Positions 1 through 8,225 of a stretch of 64,000 nucleotides of DNA are shown here, one piece after another. The notes under the pieces were generated by a model. That model had not been told where the DNA came from, made no database searches, and saw only the letters and a program-made list of their open reading frames with translations. A program made the translations under genes and the position numbers. This DNA comes from a bacterium (GTDB taxonomy: Bacteria; Bacteroidota; Bacteroidia; Chitinophagales; Saprospiraceae), in the NCBI GenBank assembly GCA_024742755.1, contig JANSXW010000007.1:20013-84012 (forward strand), in the 5' to 3' direction. Positions within the stretch are counted from its first letter, which is position 1. Each line of letters opens with the position of its first letter.

Positions 1-283
1 GATAGCTCAGCAAGCTTAAATCCGGTTCAGGCTCAGAATAGTCATCGAGTTGGATAGGGTCTTGTACACCAAGAATGACAGATGATGGCAGCAGTTCACT
101 AAAAAGCCTGATCAGGCGCTTAACCGTACCCGCATGATTACTTTTTATTGGGCTCATATCCACAATTTGTCCATAAAGCAATTCCACGCGCTGCTCCCCG
201 AAAACGCCGGCTTCCCCCATGCGGTGGTAAGCCTCTGCTGAGAAACGGTGGGTATTGGTTATTTCTATGATCCGGGTAGTCAT
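1..283 (-). CDS. Uma2-family endonuclease-like protein (DUF820), partial
   Basis: Reading the minus strand from the ATG at 283-281 gives 94 codons open to the window edge, beginning MTTRIIEITNTHRFSAEAYH and continuing with VELLYGQIVDMSPIKSNHAG and a DPIQLDDYSEPEPDLSLL segment. The order 'h.R-hELLdGeIV.MSPi...H', then 'q.Pi.L.d.sEP.PDl.ll' is the hallmark of the Uma2/DUF820 group of PD-(D/E)xK restriction-like endonucleases; the EPEPD region holds acidic residues expected in the active site. The C-terminal half lies outside the window. It is absent from the supplied ORF track because it is truncated. These proteins are abundant in cyanobacteria and Bacteroidota and have no firmly assigned role. 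The family call is by recognition only. Confidence 0.8.
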   Translation of the reverse strand, partial: MTTRIIEITNTHRFSAEAYHRMGEAGVFGEQRVELLYGQIVDMSPIKSNHAGTVKRLIRLFSELLPSSVILGVQDPIQLDDYSEPEPDLSLLSY

Positions 284-335
284 GGATAATTCTTTCTTGC
301 AAAATACAGAAATCAGGCCTGGAATGCAAGGCACC

Positions 336-1208
336 TTACAACGCCCGCAAATTATCAATCATCTGCCGGGCATTCTTCGCATTACGGTAGCCCTTCATCA
401 CCGCTTGCCGCAGTAGCGCATCCGCTTCATCGAAGAACCCCAGGGAAGCTTTAGCTATCGCCATATTGGCATAAGCGATGGCCTGACCTGGATCAAGTGC
501 TATAGCCTTTTCGAGATAGTGAACGGCTTTTTCAAACTGCATGGTGTGGGTCAGATGAAGCGCCCCGAGGCTGGTGTAGGTTTCTGCATAGCCAGGATCC
601 AGGCTGATGGCTTTTTCGTAGCAGGAAGCAGCCTTATCGTATTGACCGGTCAGCCGGTAGCAGATGCCCAGGTTCGTCCAGTAAGAAGCGGTATCCGGAC
701 GGATTTCCAGCGCCTGCTGATGCGCATCAATGGCTTCCTGATAGTAGCCGAGCTGATTGTAGGTATTGCCCAGGACAGCGTAGGCTTGCGCCAAATCCCC
801 TTTTTGAATCCCCGGGTGGGCTATCGCTCGCTGAAGCGTGGCTATCGCCTGTTGGTAGTCCCCATCCTGATGCTGTTGGCGGCCTTTTTCGAGCAACTGC
901 TCCGGCCCATCCGGTGACGGAGCGGGTTCCGGTACCGGCACCTCCGCTGCTTTCCTTAGCTGAGTAATAGTCTGAATGAGAATCTGCCGCAGCTGGTTTT
1001 TCTCGATCCCGTAGCGCTCCGCCGTGATGATGCCCAGTTTCCACTCCCGCTCCACGGCATTCAGGCGGGCGGCATATTGCAGCAGTTCCTCCTCTGTCAC
1101 CTGCCCCCTGAGTTCCGGCAGGTGCGCCCGAAGCCGGTCGATCACTTCTTTTAGCTGATCATTCAGCAACATCTCCCTGAGTTCTGCCGACAGGCCCTTT
1201 TGATCCAT
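336..1208 (-). CDS. TPR-repeat protein with an effector-associated-domain-like N-terminus
   Basis: The 290-aa protein has two parts. Residues 1-85 form a compact helical region (LREMLLNDQLKEVIDRLR ... LNAVEREWKLGIITAERYGI ... LRQILIQTITQL) resembling the effector-associated domain 11 type of adaptor, in which a short 'R...E...G.i....y..e.n.i...ll..l' signature recurs. A Pro-rich linker (about 88-102) leads to five TPR-like units (about 103-290) with the usual G-x-x-Y/F-x-x-A and A-I-x-L-x-P spacing. No signal peptide or membrane segment is seen, so it should be cytoplasmic. Adaptor domains of this kind are known to couple sensors to effectors in bacterial conflict systems; whether this one does is inference. 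The neighbouring Uma2 gene runs in the same direction 52 bp downstream, so the two may be cotranscribed. Confidence 0.7.
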   Translation of the reverse strand: MDQKGLSAELREMLLNDQLKEVIDRLRAHLPELRGQVTEEELLQYAARLNAVEREWKLGIITAERYGIEKNQLRQILIQTITQLRKAAEVPVPEPAPSPDGPEQLLEKGRQQHQDGDYQQAIATLQRAIAHPGIQKGDLAQAYAVLGNTYNQLGYYQEAIDAHQQALEIRPDTASYWTNLGICYRLTGQYDKAASCYEKAISLDPGYAETYTSLGALHLTHTMQFEKAVHYLEKAIALDPGQAIAYANMAIAKASLGFFDEADALLRQAVMKGYRNAKNARQMIDNLRAL

Positions 1209-1423
1209 AGCGCAGTAATGGTCGTTGATTCAGTAGCAATTTAGGCATAAAAAACCAATTGACACGTTCCCAAAAATCATATGGCCTCACCTTCACCAAT
1301 CAGTGACTTAGCTCACTGCATTCCCATTAAAAAAATGGCAATTTACAGTCATAAACAGCAGCAAAGTGAATCCACCAATTACCTTGCTCAGAATCAATTA
1401 TTATCACAAAAAACATAATCAAA

Positions 1424-1900
1424 ATGACCAATACCTTAAGCCGTATCGGCCTTGATCAGGATCAATCACAAATACTGGCTACCAAACTCAACACCCTTCT
1501 AGCCAACTATCAGCTTTTTTACATGAATGCCCGGGGCTTTCACTGGAACATCAAAGGCAATAAATTCTTCGAGCTCCACCTGAAGTTTGAAGAGCTGTAT
1601 AACGACTCCCTCATCAAAATCGATGAGATCGCGGAACGTATCCTTACGCTGGGGTTCACCCCACTGCACACCTATGATGACTACACGGAAATTTCGACCA
1701 TCCGGCAGGCCAAAAACATTTCTGACGGCGTGGAAGCAGTAAAAGAGATTCTCAAAGGCTACGAAGTCCTCCTGCCACTGGAACGGGAGCTGCTCGAGCT
1801 GGCCGGCGAATCCGGAGACGAAGGCACCAATGCCCTCATGAGCGACTATATCCGTGAACAGGAAAAACTGGTTTGGATGTACTCGGCTTATCTGGGGTAA
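1424..1900 (+). CDS. dps: Dps-family DNA-binding ferritin-like protein
   Basis: The protein has 158 aa, the usual Dps length. The conserved first ferroxidase motif ARGFHWNIKG (about residues 37-46) supplies the inter-subunit His, and LYNDSLIKIDEIAERI (about 58-73) supplies the Asp and Glu ligands across the dimer interface. The C-terminal helix, with EGTNALMSDYIREQEKLVWM, is typical of the Bacteroidota branch. Dps forms a 12-subunit shell that oxidises Fe(II) with hydrogen peroxide, stores the iron and protects DNA in oxidative stress or stationary phase. The N-terminal tail is short and not strongly basic, so DNA binding may be weak. It is a single gene, followed by a clear terminator. The ATG at 1424 is the only good start. 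Confidence 0.96.
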   Translation: MTNTLSRIGLDQDQSQILATKLNTLLANYQLFYMNARGFHWNIKGNKFFELHLKFEELYNDSLIKIDEIAERILTLGFTPLHTYDDYTEISTIRQAKNISDGVEAVKEILKGYEVLLPLERELLELAGESGDEGTNALMSDYIREQEKLVWMYSAYLG

Positions 1901-1930
1901 CAGGCCCAACAGGTTTTGAAATCAATGGCA

Positions 1931-1968
1931 CCGTAATCTTCCTCAGGAAGGTTACGGTATTTTTATTT
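1931..1968 (+). terminator. Rho-independent terminator after dps
   Basis: A 12-bp stem, CCGTAATCTTCC pairing with GGAAGGTTACGG (one G-T wobble), with a three-base TCA loop, is followed by TATTTTTATTT. It lies 30 bp after the dps stop and ends that transcript. Confidence 0.85.
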
Positions 1969-2012
1969 GAAAGCAGAACATACTGATTAGGGCAGAATGA
2001 CTTCATGACAGG

Positions 2013-3188
2013 TTACTCACAGGAACAAGTAAGGTTATCCGAATAGCTCTGTTGCTCCAAACGAAAGCCCTTACGGTAAGGATAGCCTCCACCAAACCCT
2101 AAATTCTCCGATTTAATGGTGTACTGGCAATCGAAGCTAATGGTACTCTCCCCTTCCTGCAGGTCATTAGGGTCGCAGTAGGGGTTGGGGCTGGAGTTGC
2201 AATCGGTCTTGTTCAGGTCGCCCAAAACATCCCGGAGCACATTCTTGAGATCAATCTCGTAGGTACGCACCAGTTCCTGGTCGATATCGGTGGCAAAGCG
2301 GCCACAGGGTTCTCCCTTGCGTGTGATAGAGTCCGGATAAATCTCAAATTTGTCGATAAAAAAGGAATGAATCGTCGCTACCTTTTTGAACTGTGGGTTA
2401 TGCTCAAAAGACAAGCTATCGAAGGCGGGCGTAAAAATTTTCTCCGATTTATCGAAGTAAGTGGGCGAAAGCGGCGTTTGTTCCGTATCCACCCAAATTT
2501 CATTGATCAGGTATTCGTAGGCGACCAGCACATTTCCCTTCCCAGCATTAGCTGTATCGCTCTTGGAGCATTTCATGCGCACATCCGCACTCTTGCCCAA
2601 ATAGTAAACCCCGGGGCGTTTATTTCCAGGCAATGGCAATTTATAAGGCGCGCTCAGCGACCATCGCCCCTCATAAGCACTACAGGGGCAGTACTCCTGC
2701 ACTTCAGACTCTTTCAGGAAGGGGGAGTCATAAGCGGCATTAAACTCCCGGTCGAAATAGGGCGCCAAAGGGTGTGACCAGGTTGCCCCGGGCTTTGCGC
2801 TATCCGTAAGGCTGCCATTCAACCAAAGGTAAGCCACCAACCCGCCAAGCAATAGCACCAGGAGCGCAAAAGCCATCACCAACCACCGAAACACCTTCTG
2901 CCGCCTTTGCAGTAGCGCCATAGCCTTTTTCCAATGGCTCAGGGCCTCGTCCCGTTGGTGAGCCACTTGCTGCTCCAGCATCAAGCGCTCAATATTCCGG
3001 ATACTCCGGGTGTACATCCCCTCGGTAGCCGTACCATAAATCAACTTGCTAAACTGACTGGCGCTAATGCACAAATCCTTCGCAATACGGCCAAAAGTCG
3101 CACTGCCAAAACGGGAGGTTGCCTTCTCCCAAGGCCCGTATTGTGCCTCCAGCTTCTGAATAAACCTTTCGTGCAAACTCTCTGACAT
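2013..3188 (-). CDS. One-pass membrane protein with an HTH-like N-terminal region, unknown function
   Basis: The 391-aa protein has no family that I can name. Residues 1-75 are cytoplasmic-looking and helical, with a helix-turn-helix-like stretch (FGRIAKDLCISASQFSKLIY at about 32-51) followed by SIRNIERLMLEQQVAHQRDEAL, probably a coiled coil. A single strong membrane segment follows at about 99-123 (WLVMAFALLVLLLGGLVAYLWL). The remaining 265 residues are extracytoplasmic and contain about eleven Cys residues (for example EVQEYCPCSAYEGRW and the terminal LTCSCE), suggesting disulfides. The topology (DNA-binding-like inside, Cys-rich sensor outside) would suit a one-component membrane-bound regulator, but that is inference. 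It is convergent with dps and divergent from the symporter gene. Confidence 0.6.
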   Translation of the reverse strand: MSESLHERFIQKLEAQYGPWEKATSRFGSATFGRIAKDLCISASQFSKLIYGTATEGMYTRSIRNIERLMLEQQVAHQRDEALSHWKKAMALLQRRQKVFRWLVMAFALLVLLLGGLVAYLWLNGSLTDSAKPGATWSHPLAPYFDREFNAAYDSPFLKESEVQEYCPCSAYEGRWSLSAPYKLPLPGNKRPGVYYLGKSADVRMKCSKSDTANAGKGNVLVAYEYLINEIWVDTEQTPLSPTYFDKSEKIFTPAFDSLSFEHNPQFKKVATIHSFFIDKFEIYPDSITRKGEPCGRFATDIDQELVRTYEIDLKNVLRDVLGDLNKTDCNSSPNPYCDPNDLQEGESTISFDCQYTIKSENLGFGGGYPYRKGFRLEQQSYSDNLTCSCE

Positions 3189-3456
3189 ACAGCGTCTTCG
3201 TGGTGTAAAATGGTGTAAAACGGTATAAAATTTTGCAAAAATTCCATTTTACGACATAAAATATTTCGCATCTCCAGCTCACTAACCTACCTTAGCGAAA
3301 GCCATTGCCGGTAGCTTACCACAAAAACGGGGTGGAATTAAACATGCCCCGTTCTTCAGCACACCGTGCAATCTGCCAAAATAAAACTAAAAGTATGAAT
3401 AAATTCGTATCTCCTAAATACGGAGGGCCAGACTTTACTGCAAACACAGCTTCCGT

Positions 3457-4923
3457 ATGAAAAAAGAGCACTTCGGTTTAATACTCGGCCCGCTACTCTT
3501 CGCAGTTACTTTGTTGTTTGTTCATCCGGACGGGCTGAGCAGGCAAGCGAATGCAGTGCTGGCTTCAACCCTCTGGATTGCCACCTGGTGGATACTGGAG
3601 GTGATCCCGATAGCCGTAACCGCCCTACTCCCAATCATCCTGTTCCCCCTTACTGGTGCCCTGGACCTGAAAAGCACCACCGCCTCCTTTGGGCACCGGT
3701 ACATTTTTCTATACATCGGTGGCTTCATACTCGCGATTGCCATCGAACGCTGGAATCTGCACCGCCGGATTGCACTGCATATCATTCAATTTATTGGCAC
3801 GAACATCCGGAACATCATTCTGGGGTTTATGGTGGCTACGGCTTTTCTCTCTATGTGGATTTCCAATACTGCTACAACGGTGATGATGCTGCCCATCGGG
3901 CTGGCCGTTATCACTCAGCTCAAGGACAATCCGGTAACTAAAGAGGATGAAAACCTGACATTCGGGAAGATACTGATGCTCGCTATTGCCTACAGCGCCT
4001 CTATCGGGGGCATAGCTACGCTGATTGGCACACCGCCCAATCTGGTGTTGGCAGGTATTGTGCAGGAACTATACGGTATTGAAATCACTTTCTCCAAATG
4101 GATCCTCATTGGCCTGCCGGTTTCTCTGACAATGCTCTTCATCTGTTGGTATTACCTGACTCATTTTGCCGCTACCTTCACGCAGCAGTCTTTTCCGGGC
4201 GGAAAGCAGGAGATCAAACGCCAAATTAAAAACCTTGGCCCCATTTCCTACGAAGAAAAACTAGTCTTAGCTGTATTTGTCCTTACCGCACTGGCGTGGA
4301 TTACCCGTTCATTTCTGCTCAACACCTTTGCACCCGCGCTGGATGACCCCATTATTGCAATGATGGCAGCAGTTGCCCTTTTCCTGCTCCCGGCAGCCAG
4401 GGAAAACCGGCGCCCGCTCCTCCAATGGGAAGAGGCGGTGAAGCTCCCCTGGGGCGTTTTGCTGCTCTTTGGCGGAGGCCTCGCCCTCGCAGAGGGCTTC
4501 AAAGATTCGGGGCTGGCCGCCTGGATTGGCAGTCAGCTGTCCCTGCTGGAGGGATTGTCTCTCCTATTTTTGCTATTGGTATTGGTGGCAGCAGTGAATT
4601 TCCTGACCGAAATCACTTCCAACCTCGCCACTACGGCTATGCTGCTCCCCATCCTGGCGCCCCTGGCCATGGTCATTGGCGTACACCCTTACCCGCTTAT
4701 GGTCGGAGCTACGCTGGCGGCCTCCTGTGCCTTTATGCTACCGGTTGCGACCCCTCCCAACGCCATTGTGTTCGGGTCCGGTTACTTAAAAATACCAGAG
4801 ATGGTCAAAACCGGTATTTGGTTGAATCTAATCTCCATTATCATACTCAGCCTGATTGTTTACTTCTTCTTACCCAGCCTGTGGGGCTTTGACCCGCATG
4901 TTTTTCCTGACCACCTGAAGTAG
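3457..4923 (+). CDS. DASS (SLC13) family sodium-coupled anion symporter
   Basis: The 488-aa protein has 11-12 predicted membrane segments. It shows both signature half-motifs of the divalent anion:Na+ symporter family: SNTATTVMMLPIGLA followed by IGGIATLIGTPPNLVLAG in the first repeat, and EITSNLATTAMLLPIL followed by LPVATPPNAIVFGSGYLKI in the second. The paired S-N-T/T-P-P-N motifs form the sodium and substrate sites in the inverted-repeat fold. Substrates in the family are dicarboxylates, citrate or sulfate, and the exact one cannot be read here. It precedes the SusC gene by only 36 bp in the same direction, so it may import the final product of the Sus-like locus across the inner membrane. 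Confidence 0.9.
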   Translation: MKKEHFGLILGPLLFAVTLLFVHPDGLSRQANAVLASTLWIATWWILEVIPIAVTALLPIILFPLTGALDLKSTTASFGHRYIFLYIGGFILAIAIERWNLHRRIALHIIQFIGTNIRNIILGFMVATAFLSMWISNTATTVMMLPIGLAVITQLKDNPVTKEDENLTFGKILMLAIAYSASIGGIATLIGTPPNLVLAGIVQELYGIEITFSKWILIGLPVSLTMLFICWYYLTHFAATFTQQSFPGGKQEIKRQIKNLGPISYEEKLVLAVFVLTALAWITRSFLLNTFAPALDDPIIAMMAAVALFLLPAARENRRPLLQWEEAVKLPWGVLLLFGGGLALAEGFKDSGLAAWIGSQLSLLEGLSLLFLLLVLVAAVNFLTEITSNLATTAMLLPILAPLAMVIGVHPYPLMVGATLAASCAFMLPVATPPNAIVFGSGYLKIPEMVKTGIWLNLISIIILSLIVYFFLPSLWGFDPHVFPDHLK

Positions 4924-4959
4924 GCTCCGGGCCCTATCCAATTATTTAAACCTAGTGTT

Positions 4960-7900
4960 ATGAAACTACACTTACTACTGTACATCTTTGTGGCTGGCTT
5001 TTTGCTGGCTGGCAGCCCATTGCTGGCCCAACATACCGTAACGGGTACAGTCAGCGATGAAAACGGTACACCGCTCATCGGGGCGACCATACTGGAGGCT
5101 CAGACTTCCAATGGCACAGTCACGGATGTAGACGGCAATTATTCTATTGAACTTTCCAGCCCGGATGCGGTCATTTTATACCGTTATGTGGGCCTGGAGC
5201 CCAGGCGGGAGCCGGTCAATGGCCGCACCGTGATTGATGTTACGCTCACCGAAGACGCCGAAATCCTCAAGGAAGTCGTGGTTACCGCTTTGGGCTTCGA
5301 GGAAGACCGGGACGAATTAGGCTACGCCAGTTCGACAGTGGGCGGAGAAAATGTTACTCAGGCCGCTGAGCCCACCGTAATCAATTCCCTGCAGGGCAAA
5401 GCGTCGGGCGTCCGGATTTCCCGGAATTCCGGTGATCCGGGTGCAGGTGCCTACATTCAAATACGGGGGATATCTACCATCGACCGGGATGCACAGCCAC
5501 TCATTGTGCTGGATGGCGTACCTATCAGTAATGCCTCACGGGGTGCTCAGGAAAGCCTGGCTGCACAGTCACGCCTGAATGACATCAACCCGAACGATAT
5601 CGAAAGCGTCACCGTTCTGAAAGGCGCTTCTGCGGCTGCACTCTGGGGCACACGGGCCCTGGGCGGCGTCATCATCATCAAAACCAAAAGCGGGCAGTAC
5701 AACAAACCAGTCTCGGTGACTTACAAATCCAGCTTTTCCATAGATCAAATCAACCGCCGTTACCCACAGCAGACGACTTTCGGGCAGGGCGATAACGGTA
5801 TCTACAATCAGCGGGCCCGGGATTCCTGGGGCGACAAAATTTCGGACCGCCCCGGCGGGCAGGATGAATTTGACACCTCTGGTGAATTCTATATTGATCA
5901 GGACGGGAACACCTACTATCCTGTTGTTTCCAAAAACTCCCGGGAGCTTTACGATGAAAGCAATTTTGACCAGATCTTCCAAAACGGGCATTTTTGGGAA
6001 AACAACCTGAGCATCAGCGGTGGCAATGCCAACAGCACCATTTTTGCCAGCCTTAGCGACATCAATCAGGAGGGTATCATCCGCAACAATTCTGACTACC
6101 GGCGCACTACCGCCCGGGTGAATGTAGGGCACCGTATCACAGAAAACATCAAGCTGAAAGCTTCTGCCACCTACGCCAAAAGCACCTCCAACCGTATCCG
6201 GAGAGGAGCAAGTTCCTCAGGCCTTTACCTGGGCCTGCTCCGTACACCCGCTGACTTTGACAACAGCGGCTACCGGGGCGACTACTTCTCCGGCCCGGAC
6301 GCAGCACCGGTATCCAACCGCCACCGCTCCTACCGGGAACCCCTGGGCGCTGATGCCACCGCCACGTACAACAACCCGCTCTGGACCATCAACGAACAGG
6401 AAGCCCTGGTGGATGTCGACCGCTTCATCACCTCCATGGAACTAACCGTTTCGCCTGCGCCCTGGCTCGACCTGATTGGCCGCGTAGGCCTTGACAAGTT
6501 TGCAGAATTGCAGCAGAATTTTTTCACGCCAGGCTCAGCAGCCGGTGCTTTCCGCAATGGCCGTTTTGATAAAGAGCTGGCCCGCAATACGGTCTTCAAC
6601 ATGGACTACATCGCGAAAGCCGGCACTAAATTCGGGGCCAACTTTAGCGGCACACTGCTTGCCGGTTTCAACTACAACCACCGGGAGCTGATCGTGGACG
6701 GTAGCTCCATCACCAACTTTATTCAGTTTTTTGATGTGGCAAGCGGCATACGCGATATCGATAATGCCCTGCCTGAAAACCGCGAAGTCAACAGCACCTT
6801 CGGGCAGGAACGGACGGTAGGCGTTTACACCTCAGGTACGCTGACCGCTTACGACATGTTCTTCCTGAACGGTACCCTGCGGGCGGAATCAGCTTCCACC
6901 TTCGGCAGCGAAGCAGACAACACTTTCCTGTTCCCCTCTGCTTCCCTGGCCTGGCAGTTCACAGAAATCCCAGCCTTGAGTGAAGGTTTTCTGTCTTTTG
7001 GCAAGCTACGCTTTTCCTACGGTGAAGTGGGGGTACAGCCCGCACGCTACAATACCACGAATATCTTTGTTTCCCCTTCCTTTAGCGATGAATACGGCGG
7101 CGCACTGGCCGGCGGGCTCTTCGGCAACGGTGCGTTTGTGCCCAGTGCCCAGCGTGGCAGCGCAGCACTGCGGCCCGAGCGCAAGAAAGAGACGGAAATC
7201 GGAGCCGACCTTCGGTTCTTTAACGACCGCATCTCCCTTAACGCCACCTACTTCACCAACACCACCGAGGATGTGCTGCTGGACTTCCCAATCGCGAACT
7301 CCCGCGGGGTAACCCGGTTGTACACCAACGGCGCAGAGATTCAAAACACCGGCTGGGAAGTCGACCTGCAGTACGATGTAGTCAAGCAAAAAAACTGGCG
7401 CTGGAATGTGGGCGCGATCTACTCCGAAGTCAATAACGAGGTAACCCGCCTGGACGAAGGCCTCTCTATCATCCTCGGCGGCTTGTCTGCTGTGAATGCC
7501 CGGACGCTGCTCGGCTTTCCCATCGGCGTACTTTGGGGCTCCAGGACCCTTCGCGACGACGACGGCAACATCGTCTTTGATGAGAATGGCTTCCCGGTTC
7601 AAGACCAGCTGGAAGGTGTCATTGGCGACCCCAACCCCGACTGGCAGGGCTCTGCCTACAGTACGCTATCTTATAAGAACTTCACCCTCTCCGTCCTCTT
7701 TGAGACCTTCCAGGGGGCAGACATCTTCGCTGGCACCAAATCAGTGATGTATGACCTGGGTACGTGGGGCGACTCCGACCTGGAGTCCACCGCCGACCAA
7801 AACCTGCTCACCTACGATGGAGACGTAATCCTGGCCGGGACCACCTTCCGCGGTAAAATCCACAACTTTGGTGCAGGGCCGGTCGCGCTGACCGAATCCT

Positions 7901-8205
7901 GGTACAACGGCGATGGCGGTTTCTTCAGTGGCGGCAACGATGAGCTGTACATTGAAGATGGCTCCTGGACCCGTCTGCGGGAAGTCAGCCTTGCGTACAC
8001 CGCCCGTTCGGAATGGCTGAAGCAAAAGACCGGACTGGGGTCTGCCACATTTACCTTCACGGGCCGAAACCTGCTGCTTTGGACGGCCTTCGAGGGCAAT
8101 GACCCGGACACCAACCTCAGCGGGGTCAGCAACGCCCGGGGTATCGACTACTTCAATAACCCAGGTACTCAGTCCTACGTCTTCTCTATGACCCTGACCT
8201 TTTAG
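4960..8205 (+). CDS. SusC/RagA-family TonB-linked outer-membrane transporter
   Basis: The 1081-aa protein begins with a signal peptide (about 1-23, ending LLAQ), then a carboxypeptidase-D regulatory-like beta-sandwich (about 25-108; VTGTVSDENGTPLIGATILE). The TonB-dependent plug (about 120-235) carries the SusC hallmarks VTALGFEEDRDELGYASSTV and IRGISTIDRDAQPLIVLDGV. A 22-strand barrel fills the rest, ending FSMTLTF with the C-terminal Phe expected of BAM substrates. SusC proteins form the TonB-powered pore beneath a SusD lid and import oligomeric nutrients. The partner SusD gene starts 20 bp after the stop. The substrate is unknown, but the adjacent hydrolases are esterase-like rather than glycosidases. 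Confidence 0.95.
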   Translation: MKLHLLLYIFVAGFLLAGSPLLAQHTVTGTVSDENGTPLIGATILEAQTSNGTVTDVDGNYSIELSSPDAVILYRYVGLEPRREPVNGRTVIDVTLTEDAEILKEVVVTALGFEEDRDELGYASSTVGGENVTQAAEPTVINSLQGKASGVRISRNSGDPGAGAYIQIRGISTIDRDAQPLIVLDGVPISNASRGAQESLAAQSRLNDINPNDIESVTVLKGASAAALWGTRALGGVIIIKTKSGQYNKPVSVTYKSSFSIDQINRRYPQQTTFGQGDNGIYNQRARDSWGDKISDRPGGQDEFDTSGEFYIDQDGNTYYPVVSKNSRELYDESNFDQIFQNGHFWENNLSISGGNANSTIFASLSDINQEGIIRNNSDYRRTTARVNVGHRITENIKLKASATYAKSTSNRIRRGASSSGLYLGLLRTPADFDNSGYRGDYFSGPDAAPVSNRHRSYREPLGADATATYNNPLWTINEQEALVDVDRFITSMELTVSPAPWLDLIGRVGLDKFAELQQNFFTPGSAAGAFRNGRFDKELARNTVFNMDYIAKAGTKFGANFSGTLLAGFNYNHRELIVDGSSITNFIQFFDVASGIRDIDNALPENREVNSTFGQERTVGVYTSGTLTAYDMFFLNGTLRAESASTFGSEADNTFLFPSASLAWQFTEIPALSEGFLSFGKLRFSYGEVGVQPARYNTTNIFVSPSFSDEYGGALAGGLFGNGAFVPSAQRGSAALRPERKKETEIGADLRFFNDRISLNATYFTNTTEDVLLDFPIANSRGVTRLYTNGAEIQNTGWEVDLQYDVVKQKNWRWNVGAIYSEVNNEVTRLDEGLSIILGGLSAVNARTLLGFPIGVLWGSRTLRDDDGNIVFDENGFPVQDQLEGVIGDPNPDWQGSAYSTLSYKNFTLSVLFETFQGADIFAGTKSVMYDLGTWGDSDLESTADQNLLTYDGDVILAGTTFRGKIHNFGAGPVALTESWYNGDGGFFSGGNDELYIEDGSWTRLREVSLAYTARSEWLKQKTGLGSATFTFTGRNLLLWTAFEGNDPDTNLSGVSNARGIDYFNNPGTQSYVFSMTLTF

Positions 8206-8225
8206 TCCAACTCAAATTGAAAATT

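Noticed and set aside
138-329. 63-aa minus-strand ORF
   Set aside because: It is out of frame with the clear Uma2-type reading that covers the same bases and has no protein-like features.
5569-6132. 187-aa ORF antisense to the SusC gene
   Set aside because: It lies wholly inside a strong SusC coding sequence and has the composition of an antisense shadow; the same holds for the 8202-9272, 25225-26232 and 26462-27301 ORFs.
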